Shown here: positions 11,701 to 26,800 of the stretch, one piece after another
Layout: the number at the start of each line of letters is the position of its first letter
How positions within the stretch are numbered: the stretch's first letter is position 1
From: Trichobilharzia regenti
Taxonomy: Eukaryota; Platyhelminthes; Trematoda; Strigeidida; Schistosomatidae
Assembly: GCA_944472135.2 (NCBI GenBank)
Contig: OX235267.1
Coordinates: 19,947,452-20,011,451 of the forward strand
Reading direction: 5' to 3'
Length of the DNA stretch: 64,000 nt
The notes under the pieces: model-generated
Told to the model about the DNA's origin: nothing
What the model saw: only the letters and a program-made list of their open reading frames with translations
Databases searched by the model: none
Translations under genes and position numbers: made by a program

Positions 11701-14700
11701 TTAGAGCTCTTTACGAACCTGTGTTTGTTTAGATCGGCGAGTGACTGCAGACAAGCTTAGAGCTGTGCCTAAGGATTCATTAGTTCAAGTTGCTATAATC
11801 TGACGAAGCAACGGAAATGTAACAATACTACATTGAAAAAAGATATATGTGAGAGAGAGAGAGTGACCTAATGAATAGTTGCGATTTTCGGAATTCAGAA
11901 AATGACAGCGGGTGAAAACATCTGCACGTCCTTGAATGGTTGTGAGCTATTTCAACAAATGTCCCCAACCATTTTCTTAGCATCTCGAGGACACCAACCA
12001 TTAGCTCATGTTAACTGGTCATCAAGTACAAGACAGTAAGATGAAAGCAAAGACTATTCATATATGAAGATTGTTAATCAGGACATTACCTATCTCATAG
12101 GCTTTTTTGATGCTGTTTCTCCAGCTGTCAGTAGCTGGGACGAAATGGAGCAACTATTATAACTACCGCTGCCTTCATCTCACTAGTGCTTTGAAACCAC
12201 CTAGCCACGACTTATGGACTTATGAGTGACGGACTTACACAAAGCCAGTGTGTTCAAAAGGTTGCATGAACTTTATAGAAGTCCAGTTTTTATTAGTGGG
12301 ATTAGGATCCAGATTTTATGTGAGACCTCACACAGCAGTACTTTTTTTGCTAAATTGTGTTTAACGGCCAAGATTGACACTGATGAACAGGTGATTGGAA
12401 TAAAGATAAGGTTAGTGGAATAACACTGGCTGTATGAAAATACGACTGATTTATAGAAAAGGTTATGCAGTTAATTTGATCGGTCCGGAGATTAGACGAG
12501 TTCTCTGCAGTTTCACTACTGAATAAATTTTCAGCGTAGAATATTGCACTAGTGTGCAACGATTCAAGTTGTTACACTTCTAAATTTCACATAAATGTAG
12601 AAAGGAGAAATGCAAAGAAATTGTAATAAACAGAAATGTATGGAGACAAAGAATATTTTCATGTAGAATACTGAGGATATAATGAATCCTTGAGATCATA
12701 AGGAGGGAATGCATGTACCTCATTAAGAATAATTCTGACACATGTTACTATCATTCTCCAACAATCGCCCGACCGAAAGCTGCTACGTTGACGTGGTACT
12801 CGGGCTTGAACACCGCAATGACCCAACAAGCTATACTGGCTGAGGCTTATGTCGCTTGAGGTCCTACCATGCCAGAAAGGTTGTTTGGATAGCAGTTAGA
12901 CAAAAAGCAGCTACCCAACCCAATACTATGATTCAAACAAATTCACAAAGTATCATGCCGTATCGGTCGGGGCCCGGATTAACAACAACCGCGTTTCCTT
13001 CTGCCGTGTCACAGGGCAGAAGTGATAAATATGCTACTGAGACACACCAAATAAAGAACAAGCTAAAGCAGGCCGCGTGTGACCGGCCTCAAGCAGTTGT
13101 CCCCTGGGATCTGCGGTCACGGTGTGGGCAGCCAGGAATCAACAACCGCCCACACACTTCCAAAAGCACACGAAGCCTTCCTAAGCATCACTCTTCCTTA
13201 CTCACATCACCTTCCTCATCTTGCTTCTCTTCTACAGTTAGCACTATTCTGCAGGCTAGTGAGTCATCTTCACTTCACTCTGTGTCCACAAACAACGGTG
13301 AGAGCCATAGAAACACCCCAGATAGCCTTTTAAAGCCACGTCGCCAACTTCATATAGGAGCTTTCAACGTTAGGACCCTCTGCCAAATCGGACAACAGTC
13401 ATCGTTACCTTTTCATAGTCTCCGCTTACGCCCCAACAGACTGCGGTTCAGATGAACAAAAAGATGACTTCTGCCCGAAACTGTCTAATTTGCTGCAAAA
13501 AGCAAAACGTTCAGATATAGTTGTTTTAGCAGGCGACTTCAGTGCCCAAGTAGGGAAGTTGTGCCAGACTGAGATGTATTTAGGTGGTACGTATGGAGTT
13601 CCCTGCCGACGAACCGACAACGGTGATTGTCTTCTACAGTTTTGCTCAGATAGTCATCTGTTCCTAGTCAGCACTAACTTTAGGCACAAAGAGAGACATT
13701 GTGTAACCTGGCGACCTCCATCACCAAATCAACGCCGGACTCAGATAGACCACATAGCCATAAGGTATCGTTGGCGAGGGTCAGTAGAAGACTACCGCTC
13801 CTTCTGGAACACGTTCGTAGACTCTGATCACACTCTGGTCCGCGCACGTTTATGCTTACGACTAAATGGACATAAGAAATTGACGGCAGCGAAACAGTTA
13901 CGTCCCCAACTAGATAGTGACACAGTCCTTATTTAAGGAAGAAATAACGAAACCTGTTTCTGAGGTCGACAGCAGGACTTCCCCTGAGGTGGCCTGGCTC
14001 AACATACGGTTAGCTGTAGACACAGCTGTAAAAGCTGTTAATAAGCTAGAACCAAAAGTTAGTAAGAGCCATTGGATCTCTACCGCCTCATCCGAACTGA
14101 TTGACGCAAGAAGACTGATTCCAGCGAACTCCGATCTTGATGAGGAGCGAAAGGTACTCACACGAAAACTAACAAGAGAACTTCGTAACGACCGTGAACA
14201 GTGGTGGGTGACAAAAGCGAAAGAGATAGTAAAAGGCATCGCCGATTGGTAACATCAGACAACTATTTGACTTATCAGGGAAACAGGTGGTAAAATACAA
14301 ACGATAAGTTAAACGACCTCTGAGAAAAATAGCACTATAAATAGCTCCTAGGATAGACGACTAGAACGTTGGAAAGAACACTTTGAGGAGCAGTTCAGTT
14401 GGCCTACAGCCACGGTCAACTTACCAAACATCCCACATTTCCCTGAATGGGATATAGACACAGGTCCTCCGTCCCTAACTGAGGTTACTAAAGCTGTCAC
14501 TGGTCTGAAACAAAACAAAGCTGCGGGACCTGATGGAATGACTCCAGAGGTATTTAAGTACGGTGGAGACAGTTCACTGTCTGCATTAACTGAGGTACTA
14601 GGCAGCATCTGGAAAGCAGAGGAAGTCTCATCGGGTTGGTGTAAGTCACTGATTATCCCCATTTGCTAAAAGGGAGACAAGTCCTCCTGTGATAATCACA

Positions 14701-17700
14701 GAGGGATTAGCTTGACTAATATAGTATCTAAAGTCCTGGGCTCAATAATATTGCGTAGAATAAGTGGTGCTCGGGAGGCACAAACACGAGAGATCCAGGC
14801 AGGCTTTAGACCAGGAAGAGGGTGGTTGATCATATCTTCACCCTCCGACATTCTAGAACATAGTGGTATAATGTGGTGGTGGTATAATGTGAGCAATATT
14901 GAGGTCAGGCGTCGGGTTCTAGGTAAGCACGGGAAATCAATCGACGAGATTGTGAAGTTACATTGACTGAGATGGTTAGGACATGTGTTACGTATTCCTA
15001 GTCATCGCCTTCGTCGATAATGGGCAATGTTAGCTGACATATGGTCAGGCTGGAAAAAAGCTAGCGGTGGTCAAACGAAAACATGACACCAGTCAATGAA
15101 ATCTACAACAGTTGGTCTAAGCCACGTAGGGAGGTGTAGACTTCCTGACTGTTTGGGGTCCTGAGGACGGTAAAAACCAATGGTTGGAAACAATTGGTGA
15201 CATGGCTCAAAATCGTTTTCAATAGCTGGTGCAGATGCATCCACTCCTTGTGACTTATGATCTCCAACTGTGTTGTTCTTCGTTACTTCTATTCCTTTGT
15301 CTCATACCTCTGTTTACTGTCTCTATTACTCATTTTTTCTACCTTCTTCTCGTGCTTTGTGTGCTACATGGAGTGTTGCGACTTGAACTGCTGCACATCG
15401 GTGCAAAGTTCTATATCGATAACAGACAGACCAACAATCGGATCTAAGCGTCTCAGGGACACCAACCAGGCAGTTTATACCTGCTTACGTGAATTCTTAT
15501 TTCTTGATATGTATCACTTTAAACAGTTAACCTCACTGTCATTAATAAAATTTTGTTCAAGTTTGAGTCGACGATATTTGGTTTAATAGTTTTTTTTTAA
15601 GTGAGCATATGCAAACATATTTAACATTGCAGTCAATTTTATTATTTAATATTTCTGTACCAGTCTAGCATACACATTAGTCCTAAATCTTCACCAAGTG
15701 TCGAGGTTCATCAGTCACTCCTTAACTCAAGGAAACGTGGACGCCCAGGTAAAGAAAAGTTGGAAAACTTAGGTAAGTATATTTCTCCTCAAAATAATGT
15801 ACAAATTTTCGGCTTTATTCAAACTATTGTTTTTGTTAATCATGGTGTGATTATTCATTTCTGTTTTGTCAGTTTTTTTAAGTGAGCTTTTGGATTATTA
15901 GATTACAAAACTCAAAGTAATTAAATGGTAAGAGAGTAAAACAAATGTTCACTTGTCTAATGTGTTTCACCTCTTAACCATCCACGTTTATAATTTCTGA
16001 AATGTAGACTAGGAGTAGTAACACATTGATGGGTGTGACCTAACAGTGTTGCATTATAAACTACCTTTTCACTTCTAGTGCGTCGGTGGCACAGCGGTTA
16101 GGACGCTCGCCGACCATGCTCATGGTCCGGGGTTCGATTCCCGGCCGACGCACTCCTTTACCTCGCTAAACTCATAATGAGACTGCTAAAGAGGAAAGGT
16201 TGGGCATGAGGCTAGCAACCCCATCTTATAAAAATAAACACTGCTACAGAAACTTCAAGCCACTAGCTTGAAGCCCTATGTTCCACTGGGAACGTGAAGG
16301 AAAAATTATTTATTATTATTTTTTCACTTCTAAACTTATAGGTGGTATATAACAATTCCATTTACTATCGCAGTACGAAGACTTACAGAAAAGTATCTGG
16401 TTATAACATAGTTTGGAGTGTACTTGAATATAATCAGCACTTTTACATTTGATGGCATAGTGAAAGTAATGGTGGGGGTACTTTTAAAATGTCACTTCTT
16501 TGTATATAGTGACCGAAAGTGGTTGAGAAATTGGGGAAACATCATTTTATACGGTGACAACATAAGGAAGCGTATGACATTTTAGCTTGAGTATTGCCCT
16601 TAAACTGACTCTAACTGCATGTGTGCGGTATTTTAATTTATGAGATCATCCCATACGATAGTCAGTGACAGTCCTGCTGCAATTTCTGTTCAGTGAGAAA
16701 AAATAAAGAGGTAATGAAAAATTTTCTGGAGCATTGTTCATTTCTGTGTTCAACTGTTGCCCCTTAAATTATCAGTGTTTTTAATTTAGCTTATGTACGC
16801 TATTTATAATCGATACTGTAATCCCTTGGCATTCTATTGAAGAATGGTGGTGATATAGATATCCTTATTAATTCCTTGTGAAACCGACAATAAGATATTT
16901 TTATCACAAACAGACGTTGGGATTCAAGGGACATTCCTAAGCGACTATTTTCCTATTTGTCGTCCGCTCACCGACGCGAACTGACTGTTGCTATTCATCT
17001 AGTGGCCTTCAGTGGCAAATTCAGATCACAGCGAAGCCGCCATTCAGATGCTCACAAATGTAAAAGGATTATGTTAATTTCCCACTCATTAGCGATTAAC
17101 TTTAAAGTATTTCTCAAAGTGTCGAAGAAAAAATTGTCTGATAAATCAAGACAGATCCGCGAAACCAGTCTCTAATTAAATTGAACAGTGTATTTTTATA
17201 TAGAAAATCCAGTCAAATTTGGGAAATATGGGTTATTAGGTGTTGTTCCAGTGACTAAATATTGGTTTGCGCACGATAAAATTATCTGGTTACCGTTAAT
17301 TCAATCTTACGCGGGGTCGTGGGTGTACATTACTGATACGAGTACCAAACTGGAGCGACATAGACGTTTACTACTCTGTCTTGATGGTCATCTAGTTGCT
17401 GTCAATTCTTAACTAAAACTCACTTTGAGAATAACTTGTTTTGTTTACCTTTCATGTGTTGCAAAACCAAATTGTGATTGAACTTGCTGATTCTGTCTAT
17501 CTGTCCTTGTAATAATAACATTTTGTATTTGATCTCAGTTGATTCCAGTGGAAACCCTGAAAATCTCTCACTTAATAGATTAAATGTTAGTGTAGCAAAA
17601 ATCCCACCTGATGAATGTGGAAGTTATTACAAGGAACAAACGTTTAACAAACCTTCAAACTGTAGTAGTTCATCAGATGACTCTGTCGTACATTATGTGC

Positions 17701-19188
17701 GTAAATTACGCCCCCGTCGATCAGGATCAAATTATTGTTCTACTGAAAGAAGACCTTTACATCGAAGCAGTAAATTTCGGCGCGTTCGTTGTGAAGTTAG
17801 CATTTCAAATAATAACAATACATCACAGGGCAGTTATTCAACAGATGGCAAATCCTATCCGAACTCTGTCACCTTTCGTGATGACCACAATGATGCTATT
17901 TTAGATGAAGATGATGAAGAAGATCAGGGGGATAACGACGAACAACGAACAAGACGGTATCCAGTACGTAATCGCAGAAATACTACTGTTTATCAAGGTT
18001 AGAGGTGTTTTAGTTTTCTTGTCTATTTTTCACTGGTGTCTGAAATAAATGTGTTGAAACATGTAGCACTAGCCATTAAACTCTGGAGCATGTGTTAACT
18101 AAGAAACTTAGCATAAATGATCAGGCATATTGAATTTGGCTATAATTTATTTTTTATTTAATTTTTGATTAAAGCTTGATTCCACACCGTATTTTTGTTA
18201 CAAGTATGGAATTTTCAGCATGTGATATCGGTAGCCCAAATTTTGCAGGTCGACCATAGATATCAGGTGTGCGTCGACAGAGGATCGAACTCCGGACCAT
18301 GTGCATGGTTGGCGAGAGCCCTAACCACTGCGCCACACACATGCTTATTACTTTCAAATTCTTCATTCGGCCAATGGATGCCAACTTTCATGTTAAAACT
18401 GGTTTTGTTTATCAAATTGAATTATATTGAATATGATGATTGCCTTTAGTCCTACTATGACAGTAAGGTCGAACAGATAAATATGTGTTACTAAAAGCAG
18501 TTGTCATTATTATGCTATGGGCTTGAGAGTTAATGTCTACTCGTTAACGGTTATGGTGGCATTGAAGCTTTTTCTGGGAAATTCAGTAATTTACTTCACC
18601 CACCACTGTGTGAATGGAGGACAGTTTCCACAAACTGTCCCGTCTTTTTTCTGACTGCTTTCCGTAACTGGCGTTAAGTTTCTCTTCTTATAGAAGCAGT
18701 TCTACTTCATCCAATATCCCTCACTTGTCATGTGTGACCAGTTTTAAACTACTTGAAATCTCGGTTTCAGAGTTATCTAGTCGGTTATATTTAATGTGAT
18801 TAGGGACAGTGAGTTGTGTTCATATTGTTACTGAGTAAATAGTACTGTTTCATTTTATGAAATAATTAAACAAACAAACTAATGTGGATTATTCTGCACA
18901 CATCCTTACTTAAATGCTTCGCTTGAATTTCTTTGAAATTGTAACACTTTACAGTTGAAAATCCTCAAAACAATCATAACAACAATCCGCCTCAACAACA
19001 GCGGAACTGGATGGCTGGTACTGGATATGATAAACATAGACGATCGCGTCGGTTTAGATCAAAGTGAGTGAAACTTTTTTTCGTCACATTTTTTGCGTTA
19101 ATTAGTTTCGAAATCCCCATTATTTGTTAAAACGAAAGACAGCCAGCGAAGAGTAACTCTTTTGGTAACTCACTCTCAAGCTGTAAAA

Positions 19189-19247
<59 letters not shown>

Positions 19248-22200
19248 CTAATGCTTGCACATGAGAAATGTATCTCGAGCATTTAACTTGTTACTGACTA
19301 ATCAATTGAGTCCATAACCATTTCTCCATAAATTTTGTTTAAAACAATTTCTATCTTTAGATACCGCAAAAATTTGGATCATCGTGGTTCTAGTACATCC
19401 TCTTCCTCAAGTGATTCGGATGGATCATTATGTGTTCGCAGTCCTATTCGTCGTGGATGGGATCGTTTATATTACTCTGCCAAAGAGAATAATGGTCCTG
19501 TTACTGCTGTTGATGACGATGAAAAACGTTTTGAACGTCGTGTTAATAAAAGCATTATGCATGCCAGATCGGAATTAATGCCAATTAACAAACACCAGCT
19601 TGGTTTTAGGGTAAGTTATACTATATACACTTGATGTAATGCGTATTTCTCAGTATAATACGGCTGTACCACATAAAATATGTCTGTGCGTCATGCGGCA
19701 TTGTGATTGTGTATCCCGTCAATGCATATGATTGCTTAGACCAACAGTCAATCGCTTCATGGCTTGGTCCCAGATCTTGTTCCTCATTTGAATTCATTTC
19801 AGCGTAATCATGTGTCAGCTAATATGAAATGTTACAGTAAGCCACTGGTAGACATACATTAAACATATAGCCACTTTAAAACCTCAATTCATGTAGCTAT
19901 CTGACTTAATATCGTATCCATAATCTCAATATCGTCCACATAATTTACCTAGCATATGCTCAAAACGCAGTTGTGTAAGGTTGTCCAAAGCTTTTTCCGA
20001 TTACTGTGTCAAAACTAGACAATATGCCCAAGTGAACTGTCATGTGAGTGTTTTCAGCACTAACGATTAGTTGGATGTGAGAGGAGGCCCTTTGGATCTG
20101 TACCGACTTTATTTCCGTTACCAACTCAGCGATTTTAATACAACCTCATAAATATATTACGTGGCCAGTATGCCTAATTATCCCGATCTTTATAATCAAA
20201 TGGCATATAGATAGAAGCAGAAATCGTTATTGAAATCTCCTAACATACCTTACTTCCTGTCATTGATTCCATAGTATAATATTGTCTTTCGCGTACTCCA
20301 AGGAATTAGATCCCTGTAGAGTTAGTCAGACAATGGATACCTTTGTAGGCATTTCTCTGAAACAGTCAAATAACATGGGAAACTTTGATATCCTCTGATC
20401 TCCGCCACTTGATCTCGATACGTCGTGGGATGTACGTATCACTTTTAGTGATACAGTCAAATGCTAGCTTTACATTTAGAGAAATATGGCTAGTTGTGGA
20501 CACTGAGAAGTGCCATAGTGTTTTAAAGATTATGCATACTGTTTGTGCACTTAATCTATTTTACGTCACTACCTAATCAGTTTCCCAATTGAAGTTTAAA
20601 GTTAACTAAACTAAAATGTGACCTAAGTGATCACTTGCTTTTAAACCTTATCCAAGGTAGCCTATTGTTGTTTGTATTCTTCAAATTCAATTTGGTGTCA
20701 TCAGTTGATGATTGTAACTAAAAATAAAAACACTAGTTCAGCAAAGAGGTTCTTTTCAGCTAATTAAATTAAGATCCACATTTTCAACTCCAATGTGAAG
20801 TTAGTGCTACTTGGCTCCGCATCACGATGTGTACTTCAACAAACTACAGACTTTCATCAACAGCTGTCTTCGCTCAATACTGCTACGCAAGATCAGATGG
20901 CCAGAAAAGATCAGCAACAGAGATCTCTCGGAGTAAACCAACTCAGCAGGAACCGATTGTGCAACAAATCTGCAGTTGAAATGGAGGTGGAGAAATAATC
21001 TGAGAAAATCATCAAGTAACATCACACGCCAGACCATCGTTCGAGGGGAACCCGAATGGAAAGCGGCGAGTTAGTTGGTCGTCAGTGCGAGGGTGACATA
21101 GAGGAGGTCGAGTGAAGAGGGGTTGAAAGCATGTGGGCAGACGCGGAGCCAGGTGGAAACGTCGGTGGAAAGCCGAACACAATGGAGACGTGCGGTTGAA
21201 GCTCTGCGCTCCTCTAGAAACTAAAAGAAACAATAATAATAATATAATAATTTGTACAAGCCTAAATTCTTGTGAAGTTCTTTCTAGTTTTACCGGAAGA
21301 TATACAAGGAAAACTTTGCAAAGAGGATGTTTAGTATCAGATGAAATAACTTTAGCCAACTGCTTGCAATAATTGAAGTGCCTATTGACAATAATGTCAA
21401 TTGGTTGAGTCAAAGGCGCACACCAATAACCCTACTTGCAGTCTTCAGTGTTCTAAGTAATACGATATAACCTTTTTTAAGAAGTCCAGGGAAGAATAAT
21501 CGCGAACAGTAAAGGAGAATGGGCAGAATACATGAATTTACAAATTATGAGAGGAAGGGTTGAGTTATGCCAGAAAGTCTCAACTTCTTTATGTAATAAG
21601 TCGAACGAAAAATTTTCTTAAAAATCAACAGGACATGAAACACCCAACACAGATTCGAAGAGAAACTGATGCAAACATAGAAAATATTCGATTTACTTTC
21701 TATCACAATGCTGACAATATTACAGGAATTATGCAACTGAATCGGTTCACGCAAGTCTTGTTCGCAATTGAAACTAAAATGAGCAATATGACATTCAGAT
21801 GGATTTAGTTTAAGACCATTTAGTTGAGACCACTTGTTAACTTCGGATAAGAATCTCTTCATATAAGAACAATCCAATACAGAAACTAGTGGGACAGAAA
21901 TGTTTAGATCGTCGTTGTTTTCAACGAAGTTAGCTTTAGAAGAATATGCAAGGACATGGAAAAAGAAAGAAAAAAAGAATGGAAAGAGAGTACATTGCCT
22001 TGAGGCCTACCAGTTTCTGTTAACAACCAAGTGGAGAGCTTTCCATTCAAATCAGTATGTTGTTTTCCACCCGAAAAATAAGAAGACAGCCACCTTGTGA
22101 CCCAGGACTCAGTGTTTGCTGGAATCAGCTTGCTTAGTAAAAGTGTCCTAGGAATAAGGTCAAAAGCAAAGCAGCACTGTAAGTTGAAAAAGAAGTCTCG

Positions 22201-23766
22201 AACAAACTTTGCACCTTTATCAAGACTTCGAACATTACTGTGGTGGAGTACAACGGCAGCATCTCATGTGCTTCTACTGCATTTGTATGCAAACTGCTTT
22301 GCGTCATTAAACACTTCAAAGAAGGTTTATGAACATGCAAGAGAAGTTTCTCTATAGTTTCCATAAATGGAAACGTGATGGCGAATGGCCTAAACTTTAG
22401 ACCTGATCCAGAAGATGATTTTGGTACAGGCCATACCTTTATTTCTTTCCAGGTAACAGGTACTGTATCCTTGTGATTTGTGCAAGAGAATGACACAAAA
22501 TGTCAGCACACTTTTGAAGAAAAACTCTTGGTACACCATCAGGACGTTAGCTGTGCAATGGATTTAAGGGTTTTAGACATAGCGATACATCCTTTTCATT
22601 AGAACCAAGAAAATGATCATCTATGTGACTAGAAACATCAGGTTCAATCCCATTAGCTTGTTGCATCATAAAAATCGATTTAAGGCCGAAACTTATTCTT
22701 TTCTTTTATTTCTATTTACCATCCCATTTATGTTACTTACTGAAGAATAAATCCACAGTTGATGATCGATTAATGGGTGAAAGCTGCTTAGGTGATATTC
22801 AACCAATGTCTATTGATTCATCTGTCGGATTTCAACAAATTGGTGGACATGAACAACATATATTAGCATTGAGAGAGAGTATAATCCTACCGTTAATGTA
22901 TCCTGAAGTATTTTCAAAGTTCAATGTTGATCCACCGCGTGGCGTATTGTTTTCCGGACCTCCAGGTAAGTACTCAGTTGTAGTCATATATTTTTGAACA
23001 ACACATTTAAGCGAACAACATTGTTTTTCAATTGGATATCATCAGGCTTAACTCTAATATACATAACTTTACAAATAAAAATTCAAATATAAAGCAATCA
23101 GGGTGTTTTGTTTATGGGTTAATAAGATAATGGACATAAATTGTGCACTTAGTCATAATAATAATGGTTTTATCTATAATAAGGACGAAAATATGAGGCA
23201 ATCTGTTATAACACGAATAATGAAAAACAACATGATTAAACAAACGAATGTTCAGGTAGAGGTAGTCGATAAAGGCTAATAAAAACAAATGAACCGATTA
23301 AGTAATTCTAGATTGTAAGGGAAGTAAATGAAACACATTTTTAATGAAGATGTGATAAGATTAAGGGATGCTAAGAGAGGGGTTGAAAATATAAGTAAGC
23401 GGTGGTGTAGAAGTCATCAGTTGGTTATGTCTTAATAGGCCAAGGGAGGGATAATAGCTGTACGAACTTCTTTTGAATACATAATAGTTCGAGTGCCTAT
23501 CGCGTCAGCTGTGTGCAGTAGACGAATACGAAGTCTATTGGAAAGATTCGGTGGGATACGATGAATTACTTTGAAAGCTGTCGTTTTCTCCACTACATGA
23601 CCACTGTCATTTAAATGTGACAAAATTGAGCTGCGGATTGTTTTGTCTGTCCTTTGCCAAACCACGATGGGAGATGTTCACTAACACGTTGGCTGAGCTG
23701 TCTAGTAGTACGCCCAACATAACTGTCACCGCAGGTGCAGTTGAATTGATAAATGCACATAGATGT

Positions 23767-23802
<36 letters not shown>

Positions 23803-26800
23803 GCCAGTAAATAATACTGTTTCACTGTGATATATCCAATTAAAAAATTAATATAGAAAACGGAGTTGTGTCTTCGCTTCAATAACAGAAATCGTTGTTA
23901 ACTCAGGACACCTAGCCCCACTTGAAAAACCCTCCAAAATCTTACACAAGATGCGATCGAACCTCTCAAAGGGAGTGAGATCAAGACGTCCGGGTGTAGC
24001 AAAAGCATTGGCATTCCAGCAGCTCAAGCCGGCGCTGTGAATTTTTAAAAGCAATCCGAACCTTTTCCTCTCTCTGTCATAACCGGTCTTAATCGCAAGA
24101 TGAATTCAATAATTTTCATAACTTAGTGCCAGCATTGTCTGTATGTAGTGTTCCTGCGGTGAGCATTGACTGAGTATACTCTACATGCGAAACTTGCAAA
24201 CTTCATAATCTTCACCGGTTTCGAATATTGGCAGCCTTCGAAACGGGACAGTAGTCTCTGCCAGTGACGGGCTTGCACTCACTTTGATCTTAGTGAATGC
24301 TGCGGGTCTTTCCTCTTGATCGAAGGTGGAGTCCACGCTGATGCAGTAATCGTTAACACCTCCGACACAAATTTCTGTAAGGAAGAGTAGAGCTCAGAGA
24401 ACAGCTTCACCTTGAAAAGAGATGAGAGCACATTGACCAACCAACCAACACAAACATACTGGAACACAAGAGGAAGAAGTTGAGGCAAAGTGTTTTCTAA
24501 TAGCAATGAGAGATACAGATTTTAGGCTGATTAGAAGTATATGTTTATTGTTTTATATTATTTGTGTTCAGTTTTCTATATCATCTCATAATTGCACTAC
24601 TACATTCAAAAGCCCGTATCTACAACATAAGAGAAAAACCACAGTTATGTTGCGCTTATAATTGCACATATCAGTTTAGCAAGTGTGACAGTAGTGGTTT
24701 GATTATTTCCAAGTTAAGTCGCGGATTAGCATCAGCTAGCGAATCGTTGAATCGTTCATTATTATTATTCAATTATTTGTTTAAGTCGATCTGAAATTTC
24801 CGTCAACTGATTTATATTTGGCCGCAGTGCTAACGAGTCCCCAAATAGGACGAAATGCCCATCCTGGATTCCACTGTTAAAACCCATCAATCAAGTGATA
24901 TTATTTCATTTCATTTATTATCCGAACTTCTAATTTTCCTGTATTAATTCCTATTTGTTATTAGTAACTTCACTCAACTATTCACTGTATTTTGACCACT
25001 GCCTAACTGGAGATAATTCTGAAGTTTATTTACCTCTTTGTTCACAAATGTAAAGCCTAGTTGACATCCTCGTTGAAAGGAGAATTTCTGTATGTGCTAC
25101 AACTGTCTTTTTGTTTTCCTATGATTTGATGGCAATGTGTTAACCTTATCACTTGACGACATTTGATTCATTCTCAGATATGTCCCTGGTTGGTGAATAC
25201 TAAAGTGGAAGAGGTATTGCTCACTGACTTAAGCAGTTGGAAATTACTGTGAGCAGTTACTCATTAGGTGCATCTTAGTTCCTAGTGTATGAATGTTTAC
25301 CGAAATGGTAGATTTCAACTCAGCCAGTCGTATGATTTTTCATCTCCTGTATTGTAAGCCTGCCGATTTAATAAAACATTGAGTGATACTGTATTTGACA
25401 GTAGTTAGATGTACTATTGTAACAACAGAAGACAAGGGCCAGGCAACAGATCGTTTTATTATGAAAATCAACACGTATTTATACATCTTTCAACTACATT
25501 ATTATAGACAAGCGCAGTCATCTGATTGGTTGTTTAGGTAGACAAACGCAGGCTTCTGATTGGTTGTTTCGGGATTCCTTGACAAATAGAGTTCTCTCTG
25601 CGAATCATATTCTGCCACGTTAACTTTGCTGTGATTGGTTGTTGACTCAGGCTTGTTCATATTTTCTCACGGCCCATATTAGTGACCTAGACCTTAACGT
25701 AGATTAGTGCCAACCAATCGGCTAGCAGCCTGCTCTCACCACACTATAAGAAATAACAGTCGTCGAGATGAAGATAACTTGAGTTCAACTTCACTACAGA
25801 TTAATATCTACAAATAATGCTTTTCCAGTGTTGGTACTTGTGACTTGTTAAGATTGATGTCAAGAATTCAAAAAACATTTTATCTTCATGAAATAAATCA
25901 TAATGGAATAGTAGTTTTCACGTTTGTGTGTTAGTGAAATAATTCTATTGTGGAAAGTTTTAAGGTATTACTAGTATCTGTAGTAATATTAAAAATGTGA
26001 GGTGAGTTAATAGATGAGGCGTAAATTTTATGTGAACTTCAGGCTTCAAAGATTTGGTGAAGTACATCTATGGTAGTCAATGTTCACTAAATTATTATAA
26101 CCTTATTGATGAACGACCGAATTATGATGCTACTGAAACTCATGGAGGTACCGACTGTCGGTGTGGTTCGTCAAAAATGCTTAACATCGGTGCTTAACGC
26201 ATAGAAAGTCGATGAAGTCACAATTCTACACTGTTTACTTATTACGTTTTTGCAGGATTCTTGTTCCTATCATTTTTTATCTGTTTAGATAATTGTAGAT
26301 TTTTTCTTAAGTAAACGTCTGGGTCTCTTAGAGTATCTAAAACCCGCCTATGGCACAGTAGATTACAGTGCTTCTCTTTGTGCGCATGTGAAATCACTCC
26401 AGTAGATGGGAATAAGAATAGGCGATCTGTTTACGGCAGCATGTGTATTCTACATTTTTCAACAAACAACACCTGCTTCACAGTAGCAATCTATTTATTG
26501 CAGGAAGACGGAGCATTGAGGGGTGGTTATGCACATCAAGAAGACTTTAGCCCAGCAACATATATTTCTTAGATCAACAGTCTGAGACTTCGAGAACTGA
26601 TGTAATGTTTTCGTTTAATTACCTATTTTTTTCCACTTAATCCTATCTTTATTGACAGTGTTTTTTTCATGAAGGTGCGTTGGTGGCACAGCGGTTAGGA
26701 CTCTCGCCAACCATGCACATAGTCCGTGGTTCGATCCCCTGCCGACGCACACCTGATATCTATGGTCGGCCTGCAAAATTTGGGCTACCGATATCACATG

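Larger units (their letters stand above)
12745..15520 (+). mobile_element. RTE-like non-LTR retrotransposon, family 1, internally deleted
   Basis: A 5' untranslated-like segment (12770-12910, with GGTCCTACCATG and GGTTGTTTGG also present at about 45020-45050 and, inverted, at 54970-55000), then endonuclease, linker and RT pieces and a 3' end at about 14905-15235. The RT palm and thumb are largely deleted near 14900. Similar to schistosome SR2/Perere-type RTE elements (recall). It sits in ATAD2 intron 1 in the gene's orientation. Confidence 0.85.

Noticed and set aside
16080..16152. A tRNA gene
   Set aside because: Boxes, acceptor and T arm look right, but the anticodon arm is not canonical, no CCA-ready end follows and the unit continues into a SINE body flanked by a target-site duplication. 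The same applies to 28930 and 46505-46577.
16957..17412. Two open frames of about 70 codons before exon 3
   Set aside because: No domain, no similarity and no splice phase that joins them to exon 2 or 3 better than the chosen model; treated as intron 2.
21012..21413. Minus-strand 133-codon frame
   Set aside because: Antisense shadow of the RTE family 2 3' end.
23848..24054. Minus-strand 68-codon frame (ending TQLRFLY)
   Set aside because: Reads like decayed coding sequence, but I cannot name a family; not annotated as a gene.
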